A stretch of DNA of 59,161 nucleotides from Solobacterium sp. (lineage in GTDB: Bacteria; Bacillota_I; Bacilli_A; Erysipelotrichales; Erysipelotrichaceae). A model generated the notes under the pieces. The model was not told the origin of the DNA. It saw nothing but the letters and a program-made list of their open reading frames with translations, and searched no databases. The DNA lies in NCBI GenBank assembly GCA_024680365.1, contig JAILCN010000143.1, positions 1 to 59,161 of the forward strand, read 5' to 3'. This document shows positions 16,827-24,160 of the stretch, piece after piece. The stretch's first letter is position 1, and each line of letters opens with the position of its first letter. Made by a program: the position numbers and the translations under genes.

Positions 16827-17492
16827 ATGCGGCTGCTTGTTCTGGCGGATCATGAAGAGGCGCGGATCTGGGATTACTTCAGTCCGAAGAAGACGGAAGG
16901 CGTAGACCTGATCCTTTCCTGCGGTGATCTGGATCCCGATTATCTGGAATTTCTGACGACAATGGTCAACCGGCCGCTGTTTTACGTACGCGGCAACCAC
17001 GACGGCATTTACGATACCAGAGAGCCTTTGGGCTGCGACAATATCGAAGACAAAGTCGCCAACTTCCGCGGCCTCAGGATCCTCGGACTTGGCGGCTCCT
17101 ACCGCTACCGTCCCGGCAAGGACATGTATACTGAAGCGGAAATGAAAAAACGGATCCGTCATCTGAAAGGACAGCTTGCCTTCACAAAAGGCTTTGATAT
17201 TCTTCTGACACATGCGCCGGCATATGGATACGGTGATCTGCCGGATCTGCCGCACCGCGGTTTTGAATGCTTTGACGATCTGCTCGAGACCTGGCATCCC
17301 CAGTATATGTTCCATGGGCACGTGCACATGGAATACGGAGACTTCGTCAGAGAACGGCATCATCCCTGCGGCACGACGATCATCAATGCCTACGGGTATA
17401 CGATCATCGACATCGAAGAAGGAAGCTATCCTGCCCTGGGCAAAACCGGCAGCTTCTTCTATGACTGGATGATGACAAGGAAGAAACGCTAG
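16827..17492 (+). CDS. Calcineurin-like metallophosphoesterase with altered first motif
   Basis: 221 aa, 4 bases after the upstream gene and behind GGAGG, so translationally linked. Motifs present are ILSCGDLD (GD), VRGNHDG (GNHD), LLTHAPAYGYGD (H) and FHGHVHMEYG (GHxH). The usual N-terminal DxH is replaced by VLADHEEA, with Asp and His adjacent. The change may alter metal site 1. Likely a small cytoplasmic phosphodiesterase. Being in one operon with a putative nucleoside-binding protein suggests a nucleotide or nucleotide-second-messenger substrate (inference). Confidence 0.88.
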   Translation: MRLLVLADHEEARIWDYFSPKKTEGVDLILSCGDLDPDYLEFLTTMVNRPLFYVRGNHDGIYDTREPLGCDNIEDKVANFRGLRILGLGGSYRYRPGKDMYTEAEMKKRIRHLKGQLAFTKGFDILLTHAPAYGYGDLPDLPHRGFECFDDLLETWHPQYMFHGHVHMEYGDFVRERHHPCGTTIINAYGYTIIDIEEGSYPALGKTGSFFYDWMMTRKKR

Positions 17493-17510
17493 AAGCGTGT
17501 CTCTTCCCCG

Positions 17511-17519
17511 TGATACACT
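17511..17519 (+). promoter_or_regulatory. Extended -10 promoter of the glycosyltransferase gene
   Basis: TGA-TACACT lies 32 bases before the ATG, and AAAGGA follows as ribosome site. Confidence 0.5.
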
Positions 17520-17550
17520 GAATACAGCATGACTGAAAGGACAATCTGCC

Positions 17551-18597
17551 ATGAAACTGATCTCATTTGCAATTCCCTGCTATAATTCCGCAGCGTATAT
17601 GGAACACTGCATCAAAACGCTTCTCACCGGCGGCAGTGACATTGAAATCATCATCGTAGACGACGGTTCCAAAAAGGACAGCACAGCACAGATCGCCGAC
17701 GCGTACGCGAAGAAGTATCCCGATGTGATCAAGGCGGTCCACCAGGAGAACGGCGGACACGGCGAAGCGGTGAACACCGGACTGAAAAACGCGGAAGGGC
17801 AGTTCTTCAAGGTCGTCGACAGCGATGACTGGGTCAGCATTCCGGATCTGAAGAACGTACTTGATGTGCTGCGCAGACTGTCAGCGGAGAACCGTCTGAA
17901 CGGCTCAGAACTGCCGGATATGTTTATTGCCAACTATGTCTATGACAAGGTCTATGTCTCACACAAAAAGGTGATCCGCTATACCGGATACCTGCCGGAA
18001 AACAGGATCTTTACCTGGGATGAAGCGAAACCGATGCCGGTCGGCAAGTATATCCTGATGCACTCTGTGATCTACCGCACCGAGGTGCTCAGAGAAAGCG
18101 GACTGCAGCTGCCGAAGCATACGTTCTATGTGGACAACATCTATGTCACGGCACCGCTGCCGTATGTGAAAAAGCTGTATTACATGAATGCCGATCTGTA
18201 TCATTACTACATCGGCAGAGAAGACCAGTCGGTCAACGAAACCGTCATGAAATCCCGGATCGATCAGCAGCTGCGCGTCAATAAGATCATGGTGGACGAC
18301 CTGGCCAGAGAGAACCCGGAGAATCCGAATGTCTGGCGCTATATGCGCAACTATCTGGATATCATCACCAATGTCTCCGGTCTGCTCTGCGTTCTGATCG
18401 GCACGGAAGAAGCGATGCAGAAGAAAGATGAACTCTGGGAGTACATCAGAAACAGAGACGATAAGGTGTATAAGAGCCTGTACAACGGATTCATCGCGAC
18501 GGCCTTCCGCACAGCCATGCGCTTCCCGTCACCGGCAAATGTGAAGATCGTCAAAACGGTCTACGGCATCGCCCGGAAAATTTACGGATTCAACTGA
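17551..18597 (+). CDS. Family 2 glycosyltransferase
   Basis: 348 aa. It has a GT-A fold: FAIPCYNSAAYMEHCI at the start, EIIIVDDGSKKDST (nucleotide binding), and VVDSDDWV (the DxD metal motif, near residues 90-97). The C-terminal half (about 190-348) is soluble with no membrane helices, so the enzyme is cytoplasmic or peripheral. It transfers a sugar from a nucleotide donor to an unknown acceptor, probably for envelope glycan or glycolipid. It has its own promoter and terminator. Confidence 0.93.
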   Translation: MKLISFAIPCYNSAAYMEHCIKTLLTGGSDIEIIIVDDGSKKDSTAQIADAYAKKYPDVIKAVHQENGGHGEAVNTGLKNAEGQFFKVVDSDDWVSIPDLKNVLDVLRRLSAENRLNGSELPDMFIANYVYDKVYVSHKKVIRYTGYLPENRIFTWDEAKPMPVGKYILMHSVIYRTEVLRESGLQLPKHTFYVDNIYVTAPLPYVKKLYYMNADLYHYYIGREDQSVNETVMKSRIDQQLRVNKIMVDDLARENPENPNVWRYMRNYLDIITNVSGLLCVLIGTEEAMQKKDELWEYIRNRDDKVYKSLYNGFIATAFRTAMRFPSPANVKIVKTVYGIARKIYGFN

Positions 18598-18600
18598 GAG

Positions 18601-18628
18601 AGCAGGGAAATCAATCCCTGTTCTTTTT
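18601..18628 (+). terminator. Terminator of the glycosyltransferase gene
   Basis: CAGGGA-AATCAA-TCCCTG followed by TTCTTTTT. The T-tract runs directly into the next promoter. Confidence 0.82.
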
Positions 18629-18629
18629 G

Positions 18630-18638
18630 TGTTACCAT
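18630..18638 (+). promoter_or_regulatory. Extended -10 placing the start at the ATG (leaderless)
   Basis: TG (18630-18631), T, TACCAT (18633-18638). Seven bases after the hexamer is 18645, the A of the Mbeg1-like start codon. No Shine-Dalgarno site is present. Confidence 0.55.
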
Positions 18639-18644
18639 ATCGGT

Positions 18645-19769
18645 ATGAATGATGTGTATGCGTATCTGAAATGGCGCGGTGATCTTTCCTTTGAAAGAGA
18701 TCCGCTGAATGAAGCTGATCATCTTGTTTTCAGCATGCTTTCCTATGTCAACATGGATGATCTCGACAGTGAAGGGAAAACACTGCAGGAGATCTTCGCG
18801 GAATACAGTGAAAAGAAGATCGACCAGTCACGTGATACCCTGGATCCTTCCGGTGTCCTTGAACAATGTGCAAAAACCTGCCGCTATCAGAATGTCACAG
18901 TGTCCGGATATACCAATTCCATCGATGACTGCGTCCGCAGACAGTTCTGCGCGATGATCTTTCACTATCTTCCGGATGAAGCGTATGTAGCCTTCCGGGG
19001 GACGGACAGCACGTTCACCGGCTGGCGGGAGGACTTCAACATGTCGGCTGTATCGGTGTGGCCGGGACAGCTTGCGGCGCTGGCGTATGTCGACCGGAAT
19101 CTGAAGGGAGATATTTCCTATGTTTTCGGCGGTCATTCCAAGGGCGGCAATCTTGCCCAGTTTGCGGCTATGTACTGCCGGGAAGAAGTGCGGAAACGGA
19201 TCCGCCGGATCGTCAGCCTGGACGGTCCCGGGTTCCGTCCGGAGATCGCCGGCACGGATGAATTCCTCGCGACGGCTGCGAAGACGATCCACTTTCTGCC
19301 GGAACAGTCGGTGATCGGCCTGCTTCTGGAAAATCCGGTCAGTGAGATCGTTGTGGACTGTTCGAAATCACTGCTTGACCAGCACGATCCCTATACCTGG
19401 CAGATCGAAGGTTGCAGGTTTATCCGGGCGGAAAAACTGTCAGCCATCAGTGTTTTCATCAAGGAAACGGTGGATCTGTGGCTGTGCGGACTGAGTGATG
19501 AGGAACGTTTGGATTTCATCAATCTGATCTTTGATTCCATCTCTGCTTCCGGCGCGAAGCGGATCAACGAATTTGCGGATCATCCGTTTACCAACTCTGC
19601 CTCGATCCTGACTGCGCTTTCCAAAGCGGACAAGGCGACGCAGTCCCAGGCATACGCGGTGATCGGCAAGCTTGCCCAGGCATCCACCGGCACGATCTGG
19701 AACCGCATCCGTCAGGCCGTATCAGAGATCTTCGAGAAGGAAGACAGGGAGGATGATCATGCAGAATGA
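18645..19769 (+). CDS. Mbeg1-like (DUF2974) alpha/beta hydrolase
   Basis: 374 aa from ATG 18645; an in-frame TTG at 18627 falls inside the terminator/promoter region. It matches the DUF2974/Mbeg1-like family, related to class 3 lipases: VAFRGTDSTFTGWREDFNMS, nucleophile Ser in VFGGHSKGGNLAQFAA (GxSxG), SLDGPGF after the third strand, and a His in LDQHDPYTW. Probably an intracellular lipase or esterase; function untested. It ends inside the MATE gene (11-base overlap), so the two are co-expressed. Confidence 0.85.
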   Translation: MNDVYAYLKWRGDLSFERDPLNEADHLVFSMLSYVNMDDLDSEGKTLQEIFAEYSEKKIDQSRDTLDPSGVLEQCAKTCRYQNVTVSGYTNSIDDCVRRQFCAMIFHYLPDEAYVAFRGTDSTFTGWREDFNMSAVSVWPGQLAALAYVDRNLKGDISYVFGGHSKGGNLAQFAAMYCREEVRKRIRRIVSLDGPGFRPEIAGTDEFLATAAKTIHFLPEQSVIGLLLENPVSEIVVDCSKSLLDQHDPYTWQIEGCRFIRAEKLSAISVFIKETVDLWLCGLSDEERLDFINLIFDSISASGAKRINEFADHPFTNSASILTALSKADKATQSQAYAVIGKLAQASTGTIWNRIRQAVSEIFEKEDREDDHAE

Positions 19770-21120
19770 TTTCGGGAACGGAAAGATCTGGAAAGTGATC
19801 ATGGCTCAGGCGGTGCCGCTGATGGCAGCCCAGCTGGTCCATCTTCTTTATAATGTCGTTGACAGGATCTATATCGGTCATCTGCCTGACATCGGACCGA
19901 TGGCGCTGACCGGCATCGGACTGGCGTTCCCGATCACGACGCTGGTGGCCGCGTTCATGAATCTGTTCGCGACCGGCGGTGCGCCGCTGTTTGCGATCGC
20001 AAGAGGCGAAGGCAGGGAAGACAAGGCAGAGCTGGTGCTTTCCCAGGTGGCAGGCATGTTAGCGCTCACGAGCGTCGTGCTGTTTCTGATCGCGTTCTTC
20101 TGGCGAAGAGAGATCCTCTATCTGTTCGGCGCGAGCGATGCTTCCTACGCATACGCGGAGGAATATCTGCGCATCTATATCTGGGGTACGACGGCAGCTA
20201 TGCTGTCGACGGGACTCAACGGCTTTATCAATGCCTCCGGTTTCCCGAAGATCGGCATGATGACGATCTTTCTCGGTGCGCTGCTCAATCTGATCCTTGA
20301 TCCGCTGCTGATCTATGTCCTGCATATGAACGTGGCAGGGGCAGCACTGGCGACCGTGATCAGCCAGGCAGTCTCCTGTTTCTGGGCAGTATCGTTCTTT
20401 CTGCGGCAGGGATCCCCGTATCATATCCGCCGTGAATATGTCATGCCGAGATGGTCAGTCATCCGTGAGATCCTGCCGCTGGGCACCGCGGGCTTTGTCA
20501 TGCAGGGAACCAATTCCCTGGTCTCCATCATCTGCAACAACACGCTGCGCATCTTCGGCGGCGACCTGTACGTCGGCATCATGACGGTGCTCAACAGCAT
20601 CCGTGAGATCGTGATGCTGCCGGTCCAGTGTGTGGCCAACGGCGGGCAGCCGGTCCTTTCATTCAACTTCGGAGCGAAGAACTATACGCGCATCCGGCAG
20701 GGCATCAGCTTCATCATGATCTGTTCGCTGATCTACATGTGCGCGGCATGGATCCTGGTGCTTCTGATCCCGGGAGCCCTGATGTCCGTCTTTACAACAG
20801 ATCAGACAATGATCCAGTACGGAACGCATTCGCTGAAGCTGTATTTCTTCGCAGTGGCCTTCATGGCGTTCCAGTCGACCGGCCAGACGGTGTTCACCGC
20901 GCTGCGCTGTTCGCGAAGGGCGATCTTCTTCTCGCTGTTCCGGAAGGTGATCATGGTCGTTCCGCTGACGCTCCTTCTGCCAAGACTTGGCTTCGGCGTT
21001 GACGGTGTCTTTATGGCGGAACCGGTGTCGAACGTGATCGGCGGTCTGGCATGCTACATTGCCATGTACATGACCGTTCTGAAAAAACTGCCGGCAGACG
21101 GCGAGACAGCCCATATCTGA
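19759..21120 (+). CDS. MATE-family antiporter (second copy)
   Basis: 453 aa from ATG 19759, with AGGGAGG six bases upstream. Another in-frame ATG at 19753 is too close to that site. About 12 membrane helices, with the conserved MAQAVPLMAAQLVHLLYNVVDRIYIG opening (residue string shortened here), TGIGLAFP, QGTNSLVSIICNN and GGQPVLSFNFGAKNY. The NFGAKNY signature points to the DinF/NorM-like branch. It overlaps the hydrolase gene by 11 bases. No terminator follows; the luxS promoter starts 5 bases after its stop. Confidence 0.93.
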   Translation: MQNDFGNGKIWKVIMAQAVPLMAAQLVHLLYNVVDRIYIGHLPDIGPMALTGIGLAFPITTLVAAFMNLFATGGAPLFAIARGEGREDKAELVLSQVAGMLALTSVVLFLIAFFWRREILYLFGASDASYAYAEEYLRIYIWGTTAAMLSTGLNGFINASGFPKIGMMTIFLGALLNLILDPLLIYVLHMNVAGAALATVISQAVSCFWAVSFFLRQGSPYHIRREYVMPRWSVIREILPLGTAGFVMQGTNSLVSIICNNTLRIFGGDLYVGIMTVLNSIREIVMLPVQCVANGGQPVLSFNFGAKNYTRIRQGISFIMICSLIYMCAAWILVLLIPGALMSVFTTDQTMIQYGTHSLKLYFFAVAFMAFQSTGQTVFTALRCSRRAIFFSLFRKVIMVVPLTLLLPRLGFGVDGVFMAEPVSNVIGGLACYIAMYMTVLKKLPADGETAHI

Positions 21121-21124
21121 GCGG

Positions 21125-21153
21125 TTGAGATTTGGCCGAAAAACCGATAGGAT
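21125..21153 (+). promoter_or_regulatory. Promoter of the luxS operon
   Basis: TTGAGA (21125-21130), a 17-base spacer and TAGGAT (21148-21153), right after the MATE stop codon. Confidence 0.6.
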
Positions 21154-21179
21154 ATTGTTTAGCGAAAACAGGAGAGCAT

Positions 21180-21659
21180 ATGGAAAAAATAGCTAGCTTT
21201 CAGGTGAACCACCTGGTTCTGGAACCGGGCATCTACGTATCCCGGAAAGACCGTTTCAAAGATGTCATACTGACGACATTTGATCTGCGCATGACAGCTC
21301 CGAACCGTGAGCCGGTCATGAACACCGCGGAAGTACATACCATTGAACACCTCGGCGCGACCTTTCTGCGCAATGATGAAGAATGGAAGGACAGAGTCGT
21401 TTACTTCGGACCGATGGGCTGCCGGACAGGCTTCTATATGATCCTGGAAGGCGATCTGCAGTCCCGTGATGTTGTCGGTCTGGTGCAGTCGATGTTTGAA
21501 TTCATTCTCGACTATGACGGGGCGATCCCCGGCGCTTCACCGGATGAGTGCGGCAACTATCTGGACATGAATCCGGAGATGGCAAGATGGCATGCACGAA
21601 AGTATCTGAGAAACACCATCTATGAGATCGATGAAAGGCATATGAAATATGGAGAATAA
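21180..21659 (+). CDS. luxS: S-ribosylhomocysteine lyase LuxS
   Basis: 159 aa from ATG 21180 behind GGAGAG, the normal LuxS length. It converts S-ribosylhomocysteine to homocysteine and DPD, the autoinducer-2 precursor. The Fe/Zn ligands are in HTIEH (53-57) and Cys124 (PDECGNY), and the catalytic Cys81 lies in GPMGCRTGF, with LVQSMFEFI after it. It overlaps mtnN by 11 bases, pairing it with the enzyme that makes its substrate. A cytoplasmic homodimer in relatives. Confidence 0.97.
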   Translation: MEKIASFQVNHLVLEPGIYVSRKDRFKDVILTTFDLRMTAPNREPVMNTAEVHTIEHLGATFLRNDEEWKDRVVYFGPMGCRTGFYMILEGDLQSRDVVGLVQSMFEFILDYDGAIPGASPDECGNYLDMNPEMARWHARKYLRNTIYEIDERHMKYGE

Positions 21660-22359
21660 GAGAAAGATCGGCGTCATCGGCGCCATGAAGCCGGAAACAG
21701 AACTGCTGCAGAAGCAGATGCGTGATGTGAATATCACAAAAAAGGCAGGTATGGAATTCCATGAAGGAAAGATCGGCGCGACAGATGTGGTCGTCGTTCA
21801 GAGCGGCATCGGCAAGATCAATGCCGCGGTCTGTGCCGAGATCCTGATCAACTCCTTCGGTGTCACCCATCTGATCAACACCGGCATTGCCGGATCACTG
21901 CGGGATGAGATCCATGTGCTGGATATCGTCGTGGCGGAAGACGCTGTGCATCATGATTTCGATATCATCAATTTCGGCTATCCGTACGGCGAAGTCCCGG
22001 GCATCGGCAGACAGTCCTTCCCGGCCGATGAAGAGCTGCGCAGTGATATCCTGCAGGCACTGAAGGAAACAGCGCCCGAGGCACACGTCTTTACCGGACG
22101 TGTCGCAAGCGGCGACCAGTTCATCCGCACCGATGAGAAGAAACAGTGGATCCGCAGCACCTTTGACGCTTCCTGCGCGGAGATGGAAGGTGCAGCGATC
22201 GCTCATACGGCATACATCAACAGCATCCCGTTCGCAATCGTCCGGCTGATCTCCGACAACGCTGACGATGACGCGGCGATGACCTACGAAGAGATCGAAA
22301 CAAAGGCTGCGCATCTGAGCGCGGAGATGCTGTTCAAAGTACTGGAAAAACTGTCATAG
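21649..22359 (+). CDS. mtnN: 5'-methylthioadenosine/S-adenosylhomocysteine nucleosidase
   Basis: 236 aa. It hydrolyses S-adenosylhomocysteine to adenine plus S-ribosylhomocysteine, the LuxS substrate, and also methylthioadenosine. Family marks: IGVIGAMKPETELL (catalytic Glu region), QSGIGKINAAV, NTGIAGSL, VASGDQFI, CAEMEGAAIAHTA (Glu binding ribose) and IRLISDNAD-like VRLISDNADDD with the catalytic Asp. It starts inside luxS, so translation is coupled. Confidence 0.97.
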   Translation: MENKRKIGVIGAMKPETELLQKQMRDVNITKKAGMEFHEGKIGATDVVVVQSGIGKINAAVCAEILINSFGVTHLINTGIAGSLRDEIHVLDIVVAEDAVHHDFDIINFGYPYGEVPGIGRQSFPADEELRSDILQALKETAPEAHVFTGRVASGDQFIRTDEKKQWIRSTFDASCAEMEGAAIAHTAYINSIPFAIVRLISDNADDDAAMTYEEIETKAAHLSAEMLFKVLEKLS

Positions 22360-22368
22360 GAGGCAATC

Positions 22369-23298
22369 ATGAAAGTATTCGAGACAATGGAAGAGCTGAT
22401 CGGACAGACGCCTGTCCTGCATCTGAAGCACATTGAACAGAAATATGATCTGCAGGCAGAGCTGTACGCGAAGCTGGAGATGTTCAACGCGACCGGTTCC
22501 GCCAAGGACCGCATCGCAAGAGAAATGATCGACGACGCGGAACGCAGGGGCATCCTGAAAGAAGGCAGCGTGATCATTGAACCGACTTCCGGCAACACCG
22601 GCATCGGTCTTGCGGCAGTGGGTGTGACCCGCGGCTACCGCGTGATCATCGTCATGCCGGACAACTTCTCTGCCGAAAGAAGAAAGCTGATCAAAGCATA
22701 CGGCGCGGAGATCGTTCTCAGTCCCGGCGCGAAGGGAATGGCCGGCGCGATCGAAATGGCGGAACAGCTGAAGGAAGAGCTTGGCAATGCCTTCATTCCT
22801 GCCCAGTTTGACAATCCTGCCAATGCTGAGGCACATTACCGGACGACCGGTCCCGAGCTGTGGGAAGCCATGGATGGAAAGATCGATGTCTTTGTCGCAG
22901 GTGTCGGCACCGGCGGCACGATCACCGGCACCGGCAGATATCTGAAAGAAAAGGATCCGCAGATCAGAGTCATCGCTGTTGAACCGGCTTCCTCACCGCT
23001 GCTGACCGGCGGAAAAGCAGGCGCCCACAAGATCCAGGGCATCGGTGCCAATTTCATTCCTTCCGTACTTGATACAGCTGTCTATGATGAAGTGACCGAT
23101 GTCAAAGATGAAGACGCGCTGGCAGCCGGTGCCATGTTCGGAAAGACGGAAGGCGTCCTCTGCGGCATCTCTGCCGGAGCGGCTCTCTGGGCAGCTATTG
23201 AACAGGCAAAGAAGGAAGAAAACAGAGGAAAGAATATCGTTGTGCTGCTGACAGACGGCGGCGACCGGTATCTTTCTTCAGAGATGTTCGGAGAATGA
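22369..23298 (+). CDS. cysK: Cysteine synthase A (O-acetylserine sulfhydrylase)
   Basis: 309 aa behind AGGAGGC. A PLP enzyme that makes cysteine from O-acetylserine and sulfide. PLP lysine Lys46 in NATGSAKDR, substrate loop TSGNTG (73-78), PLP-phosphate loop GTGGTITGTG, and a C-terminal LLTDGGDRYLS. The length fits the family. It follows mtnN by 9 bases and overlaps cysE by 4, linking acetylserine supply to its use. Confidence 0.96.
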   Translation: MKVFETMEELIGQTPVLHLKHIEQKYDLQAELYAKLEMFNATGSAKDRIAREMIDDAERRGILKEGSVIIEPTSGNTGIGLAAVGVTRGYRVIIVMPDNFSAERRKLIKAYGAEIVLSPGAKGMAGAIEMAEQLKEELGNAFIPAQFDNPANAEAHYRTTGPELWEAMDGKIDVFVAGVGTGGTITGTGRYLKEKDPQIRVIAVEPASSPLLTGGKAGAHKIQGIGANFIPSVLDTAVYDEVTDVKDEDALAAGAMFGKTEGVLCGISAGAALWAAIEQAKKEENRGKNIVVLLTDGGDRYLSSEMFGE

Positions 23299-24119
23299 GT
23301 ATGGAAGACAAATACGAAGAAGTTCTGCGGAAGATCAAGCAGAGCCGGGAAACGGAATTCCGGGCACCGCGCAGGATCGCAGAGCGCAACCGCGTCGTTT
23401 CCCTGATCAAGAAGATCCAGGTGATCCTGTATCCGGGCTATTATCATTTCCACGATCTGACGGTGGATCAGGCATTTGAAGAGCTTGTCACTGAACTGAA
23501 GCATGAGATCGGCTCAGCCCTCTGCTTTTCCGGCACCACCCCGATGAAAGCGGAACAGATCACTGCCAGTTTCATTGAAAAGCTGCCGGATATCATGCGT
23601 TCCCTGGATACCGATATCCAGGCGATCTATGACGGTGACCCGGCGGCTTCCAGCAAAGCGGTGATCCTGTTATGCTATCCGGGCTTCTATGCCATCAGCA
23701 TCTACCGCATCGCTCATGAGCTGTACCGTCTCGGCGTGCCGTTCATTCCCCGCATCATGACCGAATACGCGCATGAAAAAACCGGCATCGACATCAACCC
23801 CGGCGCGGTGATCGGCGACTACTTCTGCATCGACCACGGGACCGGCATCGTCATCGGTGAAACCGCTGTACTGGGCCATCACGTCAAGCTGTATCAGGGC
23901 GTCACGATCGGCGCCAAGAGCTTTGAAAAAGATGAAAACGGCAATCCGGTCAAGGGCGGCAAGCGTCATCCGGACATCGGCAACAACGTCGTCATCTACG
24001 CCAATGCGACGATCCTGGGCGGTAATACACAGATCGGCGACAATGCCGTGATCGGCGGCAACGTCTGGATCATATCGTCAGTGGAACCGGGCAGAAAAGT
24101 ATATTACACAGAGAAGTAA
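23295..24119 (+). CDS. cysE: Serine O-acetyltransferase
   Basis: 274 aa, starting with the ATGA overlap to cysK. It acetylates serine with acetyl-CoA, the committed step to cysteine. The N-terminal 170 residues are the helical SATase domain (IYDGDPAASSKAVILLCYPGF, with the catalytic region EYAHEKTGIDINPGA). The left-handed hexapeptide helix then reads GAVIGDYFCIDHGTGIVIGE, with His in DHGTG, then VTIGAKSF and GNNVVIYANATILGG. It is of the longer EpsC-like type. The last gene of the operon. Confidence 0.96.
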   Translation: MSMEDKYEEVLRKIKQSRETEFRAPRRIAERNRVVSLIKKIQVILYPGYYHFHDLTVDQAFEELVTELKHEIGSALCFSGTTPMKAEQITASFIEKLPDIMRSLDTDIQAIYDGDPAASSKAVILLCYPGFYAISIYRIAHELYRLGVPFIPRIMTEYAHEKTGIDINPGAVIGDYFCIDHGTGIVIGETAVLGHHVKLYQGVTIGAKSFEKDENGNPVKGGKRHPDIGNNVVIYANATILGGNTQIGDNAVIGGNVWIISSVEPGRKVYYTEK

Positions 24120-24141
24120 GCACCTGAGGGTGCTTTTCTTT
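24118..24141 (+). terminator. Terminator of the luxS operon
   Basis: AAGCACC-TGAG-GGTGCTT followed by TTCTTT. The stem starts inside the cysE stop codon. Confidence 0.85.
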
Positions 24142-24144
24142 CTG

Positions 24145-24153
24145 TGTTACAAT
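24145..24153 (+). promoter_or_regulatory. Extended -10 giving a leaderless polymerase transcript
   Basis: TG (24145-24146), T, TACAAT (24148-24153). The expected start is 24160, one base before ATG 24161. No Shine-Dalgarno site. Confidence 0.55.
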
Positions 24154-24160
24154 GATTCCG

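Noticed and set aside
21121-21179. SAM or T-box leader before luxS
   Set aside because: The region between the promoter and the start is far too short for either.
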